64,000 nucleotides of DNA from Corynebacterium jeikeium (lineage in GTDB: Bacteria; Actinomycetota; Actinomycetes; Mycobacteriales; Mycobacteriaceae), in the NCBI GenBank assembly GCA_003955985.1, contig CP033784.1, positions 1,302,001-1,366,000 of the forward strand, read 5' to 3'. Position numbers and translations under genes: made by a program. Each line of letters begins with the position of its first letter. Within the stretch, counting starts at the first letter, position 1. Below are positions 57,303 through 64,000 of this stretch, piece by piece. Under the pieces are notes generated by a model. It ran no database searches and was not told the origin of the DNA. It was given only the letters and a program-made list of their open reading frames with translations.

Positions 57303-58244
57303 ATGGCGCGTGAAAGGGACATTGCTTTGTTGGAAACAGTCAAGGCGTATATTGCACTGACTAAGCCAAGAATTATCGAGCTCCTGCTCGTCGCGGCCAT
57401 TCCCGCAATGCTTCAGGCTGATCGCGGTCATGTTCACGTTGGACTGATTCTTCTCACCTTGTTCGGTGGTTGGCTGGGTGCAGCGGCTGCGCACACCTTC
57501 AACATGGTCATGGATTACGACATTGACCAGAAGATGCGCCGTACTCGCCGTCGCCCGCTCGCGCGCAACCAGGTTAGCCGTCGAGCGGCAGCGATTTTCG
57601 GCACTGTCTTGATGATTGCGTCGTTCCTATGGCTGTGGTTGCTGTGTAACTCGCTGCTGGCCGCCGTTTTCATTCTGATTACGATTGCCTTCTACATCTT
57701 CGTCTACACGTTGTGGCTGAAGCGCCGTACTGATCAGAACGTAATTTGGGGTGGCGCTGCGGGGTGTATGCCGGTGATGGTCGGCTGGGCCGTAATCACT
57801 GACAACAACCCGGAGATTACGGGGCTGGCTCACTGGTGGCAGGCATTCATCCTGTTCCTGCTTATCTTCTTCTGGACTCCGCCGCACACCTGGGCATTGG
57901 GCCTGCGCTACAAGGAGGACTACAAGGCCGCTGGCGTGCCGATGATGCCAGTGGTCAAGCCGGCAATCGTCGTTTCCAAGCGCATTATTTACTACACCGC
58001 CGCGACCGTGATCACCACTCTGCTGTTGGTTCCGTACGCTGGTTGGATTTATCTGATTGGCGCCGTTGGCGCTGGTGCCTGGTTCCTGTGGGGCGCCATT
58101 GACCTGCACCGCCACGTTAAGACCGGTGGCAAGATCAAGCCGATGAAGCTGTTCTTCATGTCGAACAACTACTTGTCTATCGTCTGTGTGGCGCTTTCTC
58201 TCGATGCCGTACTCGGATTGCAGACAATTTCGAGCATGTTCTAG
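57303..58244 (+). CDS. ctaB: Protoheme IX farnesyltransferase (heme O synthase)
   Basis: A 313-residue UbiA-type prenyltransferase with about nine membrane helices, adding farnesyl to heme b on the way to heme A for cytochrome aa3. The first Asp-rich site is [20 protein letters not shown] (near 70), and the second conserved region is [17 protein letters not shown] (near 195). ATG 57303 is used; the GGGGGG run upstream is a poor ribosome-binding site. Heme A synthase ctaA is the next gene, convergent. Confidence 0.94.
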   Translation: MARERDIALLETVKAYIALTKPRIIELLLVAAIPAMLQADRGHVHVGLILLTLFGGWLGAAAAHTFNMVMDYDIDQKMRRTRRRPLARNQVSRRAAAIFGTVLMIASFLWLWLLCNSLLAAVFILITIAFYIFVYTLWLKRRTDQNVIWGGAAGCMPVMVGWAVITDNNPEITGLAHWWQAFILFLLIFFWTPPHTWALGLRYKEDYKAAGVPMMPVVKPAIVVSKRIIYYTAATVITTLLLVPYAGWIYLIGAVGAGAWFLWGAIDLHRHVKTGGKIKPMKLFFMSNNYLSIVCVALSLDAVLGLQTISSMF

Positions 58245-58267
58245 GGCAGTTGCTGAGCTCCTTTGAA

Positions 58268-58302
58268 GAGGCCCTTTCCGGTTGCGGGAAGGGTCTCTTT
58301 TT
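58268..58302 (+). terminator. Intrinsic terminator after ctaB
   Basis: GAGGCCCTTTCC (58268-58279) pairs with GGGAAGGGTCTC (58286-58297), 12 bp with two G-T pairs, followed by TTTTT. Confidence 0.85.
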
Positions 58303-58318
58303 GTGTGTGGAGATGGGC

Positions 58319-58412
58319 ACGGGCTGCAAATGTGAAACTGTGCGAGTTTATGACACTTTCAGGCCATTTTTCGCGCGATTTCTGTCATAAACATAGTCAG
58401 TAACTCGGATCG
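58319..58412 (+). repeat. 94-bp intergenic repeat, copy 2
   Basis: It matches 53493-53586 at 84 of 94 positions, same orientation, no gaps. Here the internal inverted repeat is perfect: GTTTATGACA (58346-58355) with TGTCATAAAC (58383-58392), 27 bp apart. Like copy 1, it follows a plus-strand terminator in a gap between convergent genes. Confidence 0.85.
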
Positions 58413-58436
58413 ATAAGTGGGCAGACCGCCCCCTTG

Positions 58437-58472
58437 CACCGCCCGCGCAGCCCGCACCGCCCGCGCAGCCCG
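58437..58472. repeat. Tandem duplication, 2 x 18 bp
   Basis: CACCGCCCGCGCAGCCCG occurs twice head to tail (58437-58454 and 58455-58472) in a C-rich stretch between the 94-bp repeat and ctaA. No coding capacity is seen. Confidence 0.9.
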
Positions 58473-58522
58473 CTAGCCACTGGGAAACGCACATCCGAGC
58501 ACACGGAGCCGAGCAGACAGCA

Positions 58523-58567
58523 GAACCGCCTAAACACGCACAACCAAAGCGCGTGTTTAGGCGGTTC
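58523..58567 (-). terminator. 17-bp perfect hairpin after ctaA
   Basis: GAACCGCCTAAACACGC (58523-58539) pairs perfectly with its complement at 58551-58567 around an 11-nt loop. There is no T tract on either strand, so it is either a U-less terminator or an RNA 3'-end protector for ctaA. Confidence 0.6.
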
Positions 58568-58626
58568 GAGCAGGAATCAACGGCCGGTAACCACAGTCGT
58601 TAACACAGCCGCTGACCGGCAGCTAG

Positions 58627-59640
58627 CTACGCGGTAACCTCGACGTTCTTCTCCGAAGCAACAGTGGCGGCAGCCGCATCGCCTTCAAGCGAGCCAGTGA
58701 CTTCTGCGCTCCCACCGACAGTGCGGTAACCGTGCTGGAAAAGTACTGCAGTCAAAGCGGTGCAGATACCAGATCCGGCAACGTGAACCGGCACCAATGC
58801 CTCCGGTACACCGGACCAGTACTGAATCATTCCAACTACGCCCTGAGCCAAAATGAACACAACGAGTGCGATGGCAACCTTACGCACAGGTGCAAAGGCT
58901 TCCGAGGCCAGCAGACCGAAAATGAGGCCGATAACCAGGCCAAGGTAGAGGTACATAAAACCAGCGTGGATATGTGCCAGGTCAACAATCGGTAGCTGGA
59001 GGCGATCCTCCGGGAGCACCGAAGCATCTCCAGCGTGTGGTCCCGCACCGGTGACCATAGTTCCGGTAATCAGCGTCATCGTCAGGGCCAGGCCGGAGGC
59101 GGCAGCCAGATAGCGCAGATAGCGCGGGTACATGCGGGTAGCAGTGCCGTCATCAGGCTCAGAAATCTTGACGAAAAGCATGCCAGCGAGCCAGACCAGA
59201 ATCATCGAAGGCAGGAAGTGCAGCGCTACGGCGTACCACTTCAGGTCAACCCAAACGGAGATACCGCCGATAACAGCCTGGACGATAACGCCGAGACCGT
59301 TGAGGAAGGCCAGCAACTTGATTTCCTGACGGCGACCGACACGCATAACCGAAAGGAAGAGCAGAAGTGTCAGAGCAACCAGCACAAAGGTGAGCAGCCG
59401 GTTGCCAAACTCAATAATCTGATGGAGCATTTCTGCTTCCCCCGCGACAGGAACGAAGCTGCCTGGGTGACATTCAGGCCACGAAGCACAACCGAGACCT
59501 GAACCAGTAACACGGACGATAGAACCGGTTACCGCAATTGCCGCCTGTGCAATCAAAACCAGCAGGGCATAGAGCTTCTGGCGCCCGATTGGTGTCAGCG
59601 GCAAAAACGATAGGGGCAAACTTCGATCTGCAGTATTCAC
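58627..59640 (-). CDS. ctaA: Heme A synthase (COX15/CtaA)
   Basis: A 337-residue membrane enzyme with eight helices oxidising heme O to heme A. The paired heme-ligand histidines lie in the repeated halves: HQIIEFGNRLLTF and ALHFLPS in the first, IHAGFMYLYLGL and VHVAGSG in the second. The conserved CASWPECHPGSFVP contains two Cys. The last 30 residues are a polar tail. GTG 59640 has no ribosome-binding site, and TAGAAT lies 8 nt upstream, suggesting leaderless translation. Confidence 0.93.
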   Translation of the reverse strand: MNTADRSLPLSFLPLTPIGRQKLYALLVLIAQAAIAVTGSIVRVTGSGLGCASWPECHPGSFVPVAGEAEMLHQIIEFGNRLLTFVLVALTLLLFLSVMRVGRRQEIKLLAFLNGLGVIVQAVIGGISVWVDLKWYAVALHFLPSMILVWLAGMLFVKISEPDDGTATRMYPRYLRYLAAASGLALTMTLITGTMVTGAGPHAGDASVLPEDRLQLPIVDLAHIHAGFMYLYLGLVIGLIFGLLASEAFAPVRKVAIALVVFILAQGVVGMIQYWSGVPEALVPVHVAGSGICTALTAVLFQHGYRTVGGSAEVTGSLEGDAAAATVASEKNVEVTA

Positions 59641-59648
59641 ATTAAGAA

Positions 59649-59654
59649 ATTCTA
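59649..59654 (-). promoter_or_regulatory. -10 hexamer placed for leaderless ctaA
   Basis: On the minus strand TAGAAT is followed by 8 nt and the ctaA GTG, with no Shine-Dalgarno. It lies in the 93-bp gap to the ABC permease gene. Confidence 0.5.
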
Positions 59655-59733
59655 CCCATGCTGGCGGAAAATGGTAATAAGCGAAACCCCTGCGTTGGGC
59701 TGCGCTTTTCTATGCAGATTCCCCGACAGATTC

Positions 59734-60537
59734 CTAGTCATTCGGCATATCAAAACGGAACCAGCGGGCCGCGAATGCAGCGCCAAGGACGCCCCACACG
59801 AGTAGCACCCCGACAGCTGACCAATGGACGGACATGGCCAATGCCGCGGAGATCACGTCGGTAAGCGCGACGGACGGCAAGAGGTGTAGCAGTACAGAGC
59901 TGATGTCATCTAACGATGGCGCAACGGCCACATACGTAGTAGCACCAATGAGGATGAACCAGATCAGGTTGGCCAGACCTAGGATTAGCTCGGCTCCCAA
60001 CGTACCGCCCATGAGCAAGCCCAATGAGGTAAAGACGAACGTTCCCAGAAGCATCCCCACATAAGCCAGCAGCCAGCCGCCAATCGACAGCTCTGCGCCA
60101 AGGGCGAGCCCCACGAGACTAAACAGTACGTACTGCAACGTGACGGTGGTGCAGACCGACACAATCTTGCCTGCGATAATGCCCCAGGGTGGCACGCCTG
60201 AGGCGCCGATGCGCTTCAGGGCTCCGTAACGGCGGTCAAAGCCCACGGCAATTGCCTGTCCGGTAAACCCTGCAGACATGACGGAAATCGCCAGCACCAT
60301 AGGGAAGATACGCTCGAGCGGATCATCGAGCTCCAACACCGGCACCATCACCAGGCCGATGAGCATCGCCAACGGGATAATGATGGTGAGGAGCATTTGC
60401 TCACCATGTCGCCAGAAGAGCTTCGTTTCCAACCACGCCTGCGACATGACCAACTTCGCCATGTCCGAACGCTGTGGCGCTGGGGCGAAAGTGCCCTTTG
60501 CAAAGCGGGAAGCATCGGCCCTCGGTGCGGTAGTCAT
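59734..60537 (-). CDS. ABC-2 type transporter permease
   Basis: A 267-residue membrane protein with six helices of the DrrB/ABC-2 class (WRHGEQMLLTIIIPLAMLIG near 40; FDRRYGALKRIGASGVPPW coupling loop near 100). It starts one base into the stop of the ATPase gene (TAATG), so the two form one exporter. The pair sits between ctaA and mptB, as in C. glutamicum and in the mycobacterial Rv1456c-Rv1459c region. The substrate is not established; antibiotic export is only the generic family label. Confidence 0.88.
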   Translation of the reverse strand: MTTAPRADASRFAKGTFAPAPQRSDMAKLVMSQAWLETKLFWRHGEQMLLTIIIPLAMLIGLVMVPVLELDDPLERIFPMVLAISVMSAGFTGQAIAVGFDRRYGALKRIGASGVPPWGIIAGKIVSVCTTVTLQYVLFSLVGLALGAELSIGGWLLAYVGMLLGTFVFTSLGLLMGGTLGAELILGLANLIWFILIGATTYVAVAPSLDDISSVLLHLLPSVALTDVISAALAMSVHWSAVGVLLVWGVLGAAFAARWFRFDMPND

Positions 60538-61505
60538 TAGCTCCTCATCTCCGTTCCAGTGATCTGCAAGAAGACATCTTCAAGCGATTGCGTCGCCCTA
60601 TTCAACGAGGTGATCAACACCTCTTGCTGCTCGCAACTCTGCGCCAAGACAGTCAAGGCGCGCGGTGAAGCCTCACCAATCAGGGAAAACTCTCCACCGC
60701 CAGAACGCTGCAGACGCTGTGGAAGACCGGACTCGCTGAAGTTGCGGTTGACCTCTTCGAAGTCAAGGCTGCCTCGAACGCTGATCTTCATAGCAGTGCT
60801 TGACGACGTTCCCTGGAGAGCCGATGCGCCTGCGCTAGTGATCTCCTCGGTGGTACCGGCCACAACTAAATGGCCCCGGTCGATAATCGCAACGTCGTCG
60901 GCAAGCGATTCGGCCTCGTCCATGAGGTGCGTTGTCAGGACCACGGTGACCCCATCACGGCGCAGCGACGAGATGAGATCCCAGACGGCTAGACGGGACT
61001 GAGCATCGAGGCCTGCTGTCGGCTCGTCGAGGAACACAAGCTCCGGGCGTCCGACCAGGGCACATGCGAGCGACAGTCGCTGCTGCTGACCGCCAGAGAG
61101 CCTGCGGTAGTTCGTCTTACGATGGCGTTCTAGGCCAACGACTTCAAGAAGCCAATCAGTGTCCAGCGGGTTTGCGGAGTAACTGGCAACGAGGTTCAGC
61201 ATTTCGCCAACGCGAACACCGGGGTAGGCGCCTCCGCCCTGGAGCATGATGCCAATGCGACTGCGCAGTGCTGTGGTTTGAGCGACCGGGTCGAGATCGA
61301 GAATGCGAATTCGCCCTTCATCCGGCTTGATGAAGCCCTCACACATTTCAACGGTTGTGGTCTTACCAGCACCGTTGGGGCCGAGGAGCGCAAGAACCCT
61401 ACCTCGATCCAGGGAAAGCGAAAGGTCTGATACAGCCTCAACGTCATCGAATTTCTTCGTTACGTTCTCAAGGCGCAGAGCAGGAGAATTGGCAGCGTTA
61501 TTCAC
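60537..61505 (-). CDS. ABC transporter ATP-binding protein (DrrA-like)
   Basis: A 322-residue ATPase with Walker A GPNGAGKTTT (near 38), Q-loop MLQGGG, signature RLSGGQQQRLSLAC, Walker B LVFLDEPTAGLD and switch His in TTHLMDEAE. About 90 C-terminal residues follow the ABC core, as in DrrA-like exporters. It starts at GTG 61505 without a ribosome-binding site; TAGACT is 8 nt upstream. The partner permease follows directly. Confidence 0.91.
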   Translation of the reverse strand: MNNAANSPALRLENVTKKFDDVEAVSDLSLSLDRGRVLALLGPNGAGKTTTVEMCEGFIKPDEGRIRILDLDPVAQTTALRSRIGIMLQGGGAYPGVRVGEMLNLVASYSANPLDTDWLLEVVGLERHRKTNYRRLSGGQQQRLSLACALVGRPELVFLDEPTAGLDAQSRLAVWDLISSLRRDGVTVVLTTHLMDEAESLADDVAIIDRGHLVVAGTTEEITSAGASALQGTSSSTAMKISVRGSLDFEEVNRNFSESGLPQRLQRSGGGEFSLIGEASPRALTVLAQSCEQQEVLITSLNRATQSLEDVFLQITGTEMRS

Positions 61506-61513
61506 GGTTAGTC

Positions 61514-61519
61514 AGTCTA
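61514..61519 (-). promoter_or_regulatory. -10 hexamer placed for leaderless ABC ATPase mRNA
   Basis: TAGACT on the minus strand is followed by 8 nt and the GTG start at 61505. It is the same layout as at ctaA and mptB. Confidence 0.45.
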
Positions 61520-61530
61520 ATCTCACAGTT

Positions 61531-63243
61531 TTAATGAAGGCGAAATACCTTAGATCGCGTCGAGTACGCCAAGATGACGAACATGACTGCGACGAAGAAT
61601 ACCAACGCCAGTAGGTAAATCTGAGCGACGGTGCCCGGAGGCAACCCCAGGCCGCGTGGTAGTACTACAAAACTGAAAATTGCCGAGTACAGAACCACGG
61701 CAATGCGAAATTGTACCCGGTTGGCCCAAGCGGACAGGGGCACGATGGCCCATAGCAGGTACCAGGGGTGCACGACGGGGAAGAGGATTACTAGAGCGAA
61801 CATCGCGAGGCCGTAGCCGCCGAGCGGGTGAATGCGCCCACGGAACGTCGCTAACAGCATGCGCAGGAGCCAGGCAGCCACCAGCACTACGCCAATGCCG
61901 CGGGTAAACAGCAAAGCACTGTCGCTGATATCGCCGAGCCCCAGAAGCCTGCCGAAGAAACCAGCGATAATCCCGAGCAGGGTAGTCAACGACATCCAAC
62001 TGCGCACCGTTGCGGCGCCACCCTGCGCGGTGATCCAACCAAAGCCCAGACCAGTTGCTAAGGAAACAACGACTGCCGTGACGACGGTTATTGCGCCCGT
62101 CACTACCGCGGAAAGAGCAACGGCCTTCCAGGTGCTGCCAAACTTTCGGGCCAGCCACATGCCGGCAAAGCCGAGCGCCACGAAACCGGTGACTTTGACC
62201 ATTCCGGCGAGGCTGATGAGCACGATACCGCCTGCATACAGCGCCCACGATCTACCTCGGCTTTGGTTCTCGTGTCCGATCGGTCCGGGTTCTGGCAGCT
62301 CATCGGGCACCATCGATTGCGCAGGGCCGTGGATAGCTCGCAGACACAGTTCGAGACCAACGAGCAGGAGAGCCAGCAGCAGGGCCTCATTGTGGATACC
62401 GCCCACCAGGTGCAGCAATACCAGCGGATTGAGCGTGCCCAGCCAGAGCGTGAACTGAGAGCTAACGCCGCAGCGGCGACCAAGCTGCACCAGCGCCCAG
62501 GACACCACGAGAAGCGAAACAATGGCGACGAGTCGATGCAGAAAGACGGAAGCGATCACCCCGTCGCTGGTTATTTTGGCGATACCCCATGCCACTGCGA
62601 GGGCTGTGGGGCCGTATGGGCTCGGAGAGTGCGACCAAATCAATGGCACCGATCGGGCAAGTGGGTCGTTGGCTCCCAATAGGTCAACAGGCCCTGCGAG
62701 GTAGGGATCCATACCCCGCTCCACAATTGCAGCCTGCGCCAAATAGGAATAGATATCCTGCGTAAACAGGGGAGCGGTAAACATCAAGGGCAATACCCAT
62801 GCCGCGTAGGTGCGTATGAGCATCGGAGTAGTCACTGCGGTGACGCGAGTCCGCGCACCGGCCAGAACGAAAGCGCCGACACCCAACCAGGCTGTGACTA
62901 ACATGCCAATGCCCACGAAGGTGACGATTGTCGTTGCCACCAACATTCGACCGAGGATTAGCCCAAGTGGTGTACCCCAAAACTCATTTCCAACCACCGG
63001 TGTCGCGCCTGCGCCGATCCCGGCGACCATAATAAAGACCGCCCCGAGAGCACCCAGCCAACGCAGCCAGGTGAAGCGTCGGAGTTCGCGGTAATTGATG
63101 CGGTGTTGGAGCGGCTGTTCTGAGCCCTGGTGGAGGGTTGCCGACCTAGAACCGGCCAGACCAATCTTCGGAATGGCGTCACGCACCCCGAGAGCGTCGT
63201 CGAAGGTGGACGAGCGGCGCGGGGTAGGTCGGTTAGTTTTCAC
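61531..63243 (-). CDS. mptB: Alpha-(1->6)-mannopyranosyltransferase MptB (GT-C family)
   Basis: A 570-residue membrane glycosyltransferase with about 12-13 helices, using polyprenyl-phosphomannose to build the alpha-1,6-mannan core of lipomannan/lipoarabinomannan. The GT-C acidic motif lies in the first extracytoplasmic loop (TQDIYSYLAQAAIVERGMDPY). Between ABC genes and sufR it occupies the mptB position known from C. glutamicum. I chose GTG 63243 because TACTAT lies exactly 8 nt upstream, as at the two downstream genes. An in-frame GTG at 63270 would add nine residues. Confidence 0.87.
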   Translation of the reverse strand: MKTNRPTPRRSSTFDDALGVRDAIPKIGLAGSRSATLHQGSEQPLQHRINYRELRRFTWLRWLGALGAVFIMVAGIGAGATPVVGNEFWGTPLGLILGRMLVATTIVTFVGIGMLVTAWLGVGAFVLAGARTRVTAVTTPMLIRTYAAWVLPLMFTAPLFTQDIYSYLAQAAIVERGMDPYLAGPVDLLGANDPLARSVPLIWSHSPSPYGPTALAVAWGIAKITSDGVIASVFLHRLVAIVSLLVVSWALVQLGRRCGVSSQFTLWLGTLNPLVLLHLVGGIHNEALLLALLLVGLELCLRAIHGPAQSMVPDELPEPGPIGHENQSRGRSWALYAGGIVLISLAGMVKVTGFVALGFAGMWLARKFGSTWKAVALSAVVTGAITVVTAVVVSLATGLGFGWITAQGGAATVRSWMSLTTLLGIIAGFFGRLLGLGDISDSALLFTRGIGVVLVAAWLLRMLLATFRGRIHPLGGYGLAMFALVILFPVVHPWYLLWAIVPLSAWANRVQFRIAVVLYSAIFSFVVLPRGLGLPPGTVAQIYLLALVFFVAVMFVILAYSTRSKVFRLH

Positions 63244-63251
63244 AAGGTCAC

Positions 63252-63257
63252 ATAGTA
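63252..63257 (-). promoter_or_regulatory. -10 hexamer placed for leaderless mptB
   Basis: TACTAT on the minus strand, 8 nt before GTG 63243. If it is the promoter, the longer start at 63270 would not be transcribed from it. Confidence 0.45.
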
Positions 63258-63340
63258 GACGATTCGACACGCCGAAAGGGCGTTCTAATCAGCGACGTTG
63301 CATTGATATTTAAATGCGTTGGACATTGTGACCCAATTAC

Positions 63341-63363
63341 GACACAATTATGTTGTCTAATAC
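63341..63363 (+). promoter_or_regulatory. Candidate sufR promoter with imperfect inverted repeat
   Basis: GACA (63341-63344) and TGTC (63354-63357) bracket an AT-rich centre immediately before a -10-like TAATAC (63358-63363). Its place upstream of the -10 fits an operator for SufR autorepression. It is short and imperfect, so this is tentative. Confidence 0.35.
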
Positions 63364-63455
63364 ACCAGCGGCGCAAGTGGGATACTTGCCTCGCTGAGCC
63401 ACCTAGACACCCATTATTATCCAGCAGTCCAATCGCAGGAGGTGACTCACCAGTC

Positions 63456-64000
63456 ATGGCAGATCGGAAGCCGACAGTCAATGATGGTGATACGCGCAAG
63501 CGCATTCTCCAATTGCTTCTGGAACACAACCCGGCGTCCGCGACTTTTATCGCAGACACCCTGGGACTATCCGCTGCAGGCGTCCGCCGTCATATTGACA
63601 TTCTGGTGGACGAAGGTCTTGCCGAAACCGCTCCGGCACCCAGCACCGGCCCCCGGGGCCGAGGCAGGCCAGCAAAGTCCTATCGCCTGACAGATCGGGG
63701 CCGCGCTAGATTCGGGCACGCTTACGACGATCTTGCCAGTGCAGCACTGACCGCACTGCGCAAGGCCGGTGGTGAGCAGGCAGTTGCCCAGTTTGCCCGT
63801 CAGCGCATTGATGACATTCTGCTCGGCGTCACGCCAGTGGGGCAGGACGCAGAGAAGGAAGAGGTCGTAGAGGCCGTCGTCGATGCTTTCCGACGGGCCG
63901 GGTACGCGGCAACTATCAACCAGAACACTGGCGGCGTGCAAATTTGCCAGCACCATTGCCCAATTAGCCACGTAGCCTCCGAGTTTCCGGAGCTCTGCGC
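63456..64000 (+). CDS. sufR: Iron-sulfur cluster regulator SufR (partial, runs off the window)
   Basis: The first 181 or so residues of a DeoR/ArsR-type winged-helix repressor. The HTH lies at about 15-60 (ILQLLLEHNPASATFIADTL; AAGVRRHIDILVDEGL), followed by an Arg/Gly-rich wing (GPRGRGRPAKSYRLTDRGR). Near the visible end C164, C168 and C181 form the CxxxC-x12-C cluster-binding motif. SufR senses Fe-S status and represses the suf operon, which usually follows directly. ATG 63456 is 13 nt after AGGAGG, rather far; an overlapping frame from GTG 63442 gives no recognisable protein. Confidence 0.9.
   Translation, partial: MADRKPTVNDGDTRKRILQLLLEHNPASATFIADTLGLSAAGVRRHIDILVDEGLAETAPAPSTGPRGRGRPAKSYRLTDRGRARFGHAYDDLASAALTALRKAGGEQAVAQFARQRIDDILLGVTPVGQDAEKEEVVEAVVDAFRRAGYAATINQNTGGVQICQHHCPISHVASEFPELC

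Noticed and set aside
63442..63690. 82-codon frame overlapping the start of sufR
   Set aside because: It uses a different frame from the clear SufR protein and has no recognisable content.

Overview
The window reads as a chromosomal segment of a Corynebacterium. Gene content and order match the core backbone I know from C. glutamicum and relatives: alaS-ruvX-mltG-aroE, aroCKBQ, efp-nusB-pyr, mihF-gmk-rpoZ-coaBC-metK-priA, rib genes, uvrC-rapZ-yvcK-whiA-gap-pgk-tpiA-ppc-secG, pgl-opcA-zwf-tal-tkt, ctaB/ctaA, mptB, sufR. Mycobacteriales hallmarks include actinobacterial integration host factor, OpcA, a PriA without a Walker A motif and the MptB mannosyltransferase. G+C is moderately high and GTG starts are common. 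I cannot name the species.

Layout. 1-9.8 kb, all +: end of alaS, Holliday-junction resolvase, lytic transglycosylase, the shikimate block aroE/aroC/aroK/aroB/aroQ with a prepilin peptidase inside it, pepQ, efp, nusB. 9.8-18.5 kb: the pyrimidine operon pyrR-pyrB-pyrC-carA-carB-pyrF, led by a PyrR-type RNA structure that can mask the pyrR ribosome-binding site and closed by a strong terminator. 18.8-28.6 kb: mihF, gmk, rpoZ, coaBC, metK, priA, def, fmt, rsmB, rpe. 28.6-32.6 kb: riboflavin genes ribD-ribC-ribBA-ribH and a PH-domain membrane protein. 32.6-44.6 kb: uvrC, rapZ, yvcK, whiA, lower glycolysis (gap, pgk, tpiA), the anaplerotic ppc, and secG.

44.6-47.9 kb is the main accessory region. 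It is a 3.3-kb unit bounded by perfect 8-bp direct repeats (CCTTTAAG). It has a 53-bp remnant of an ISL3-family left end, a paired small-multidrug-resistance exporter, a 5'-truncated acetyl-CoA synthetase gene and a complete ISL3-family IS. It reads as a composite transposon that moved as one unit into the gap between secG and pgl.

48.0-57.0 kb, mostly -: the oxidative and non-oxidative pentose phosphate genes (tkt, tal, zwf, opcA, pgl). In C. glutamicum these form one run. Here they are split between tal and zwf by an oppositely oriented GntR/YtrA regulator-ABC transporter cassette with its own palindromic operator and a bidirectional terminator. A 94-bp intergenic repeat occurs after that cassette and again after ctaB.

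57.3-64.0 kb: ctaB (+), then ctaA, an ABC-2 exporter pair and mptB (-), and the start of sufR (+), the iron-sulfur regulator that normally heads the suf operon. Several genes without a ribosome-binding site have a TANNNT -10-like hexamer 4-8 nt before the start codon, suggesting leaderless mRNAs. I saw no tRNA, rRNA or CRISPR array.
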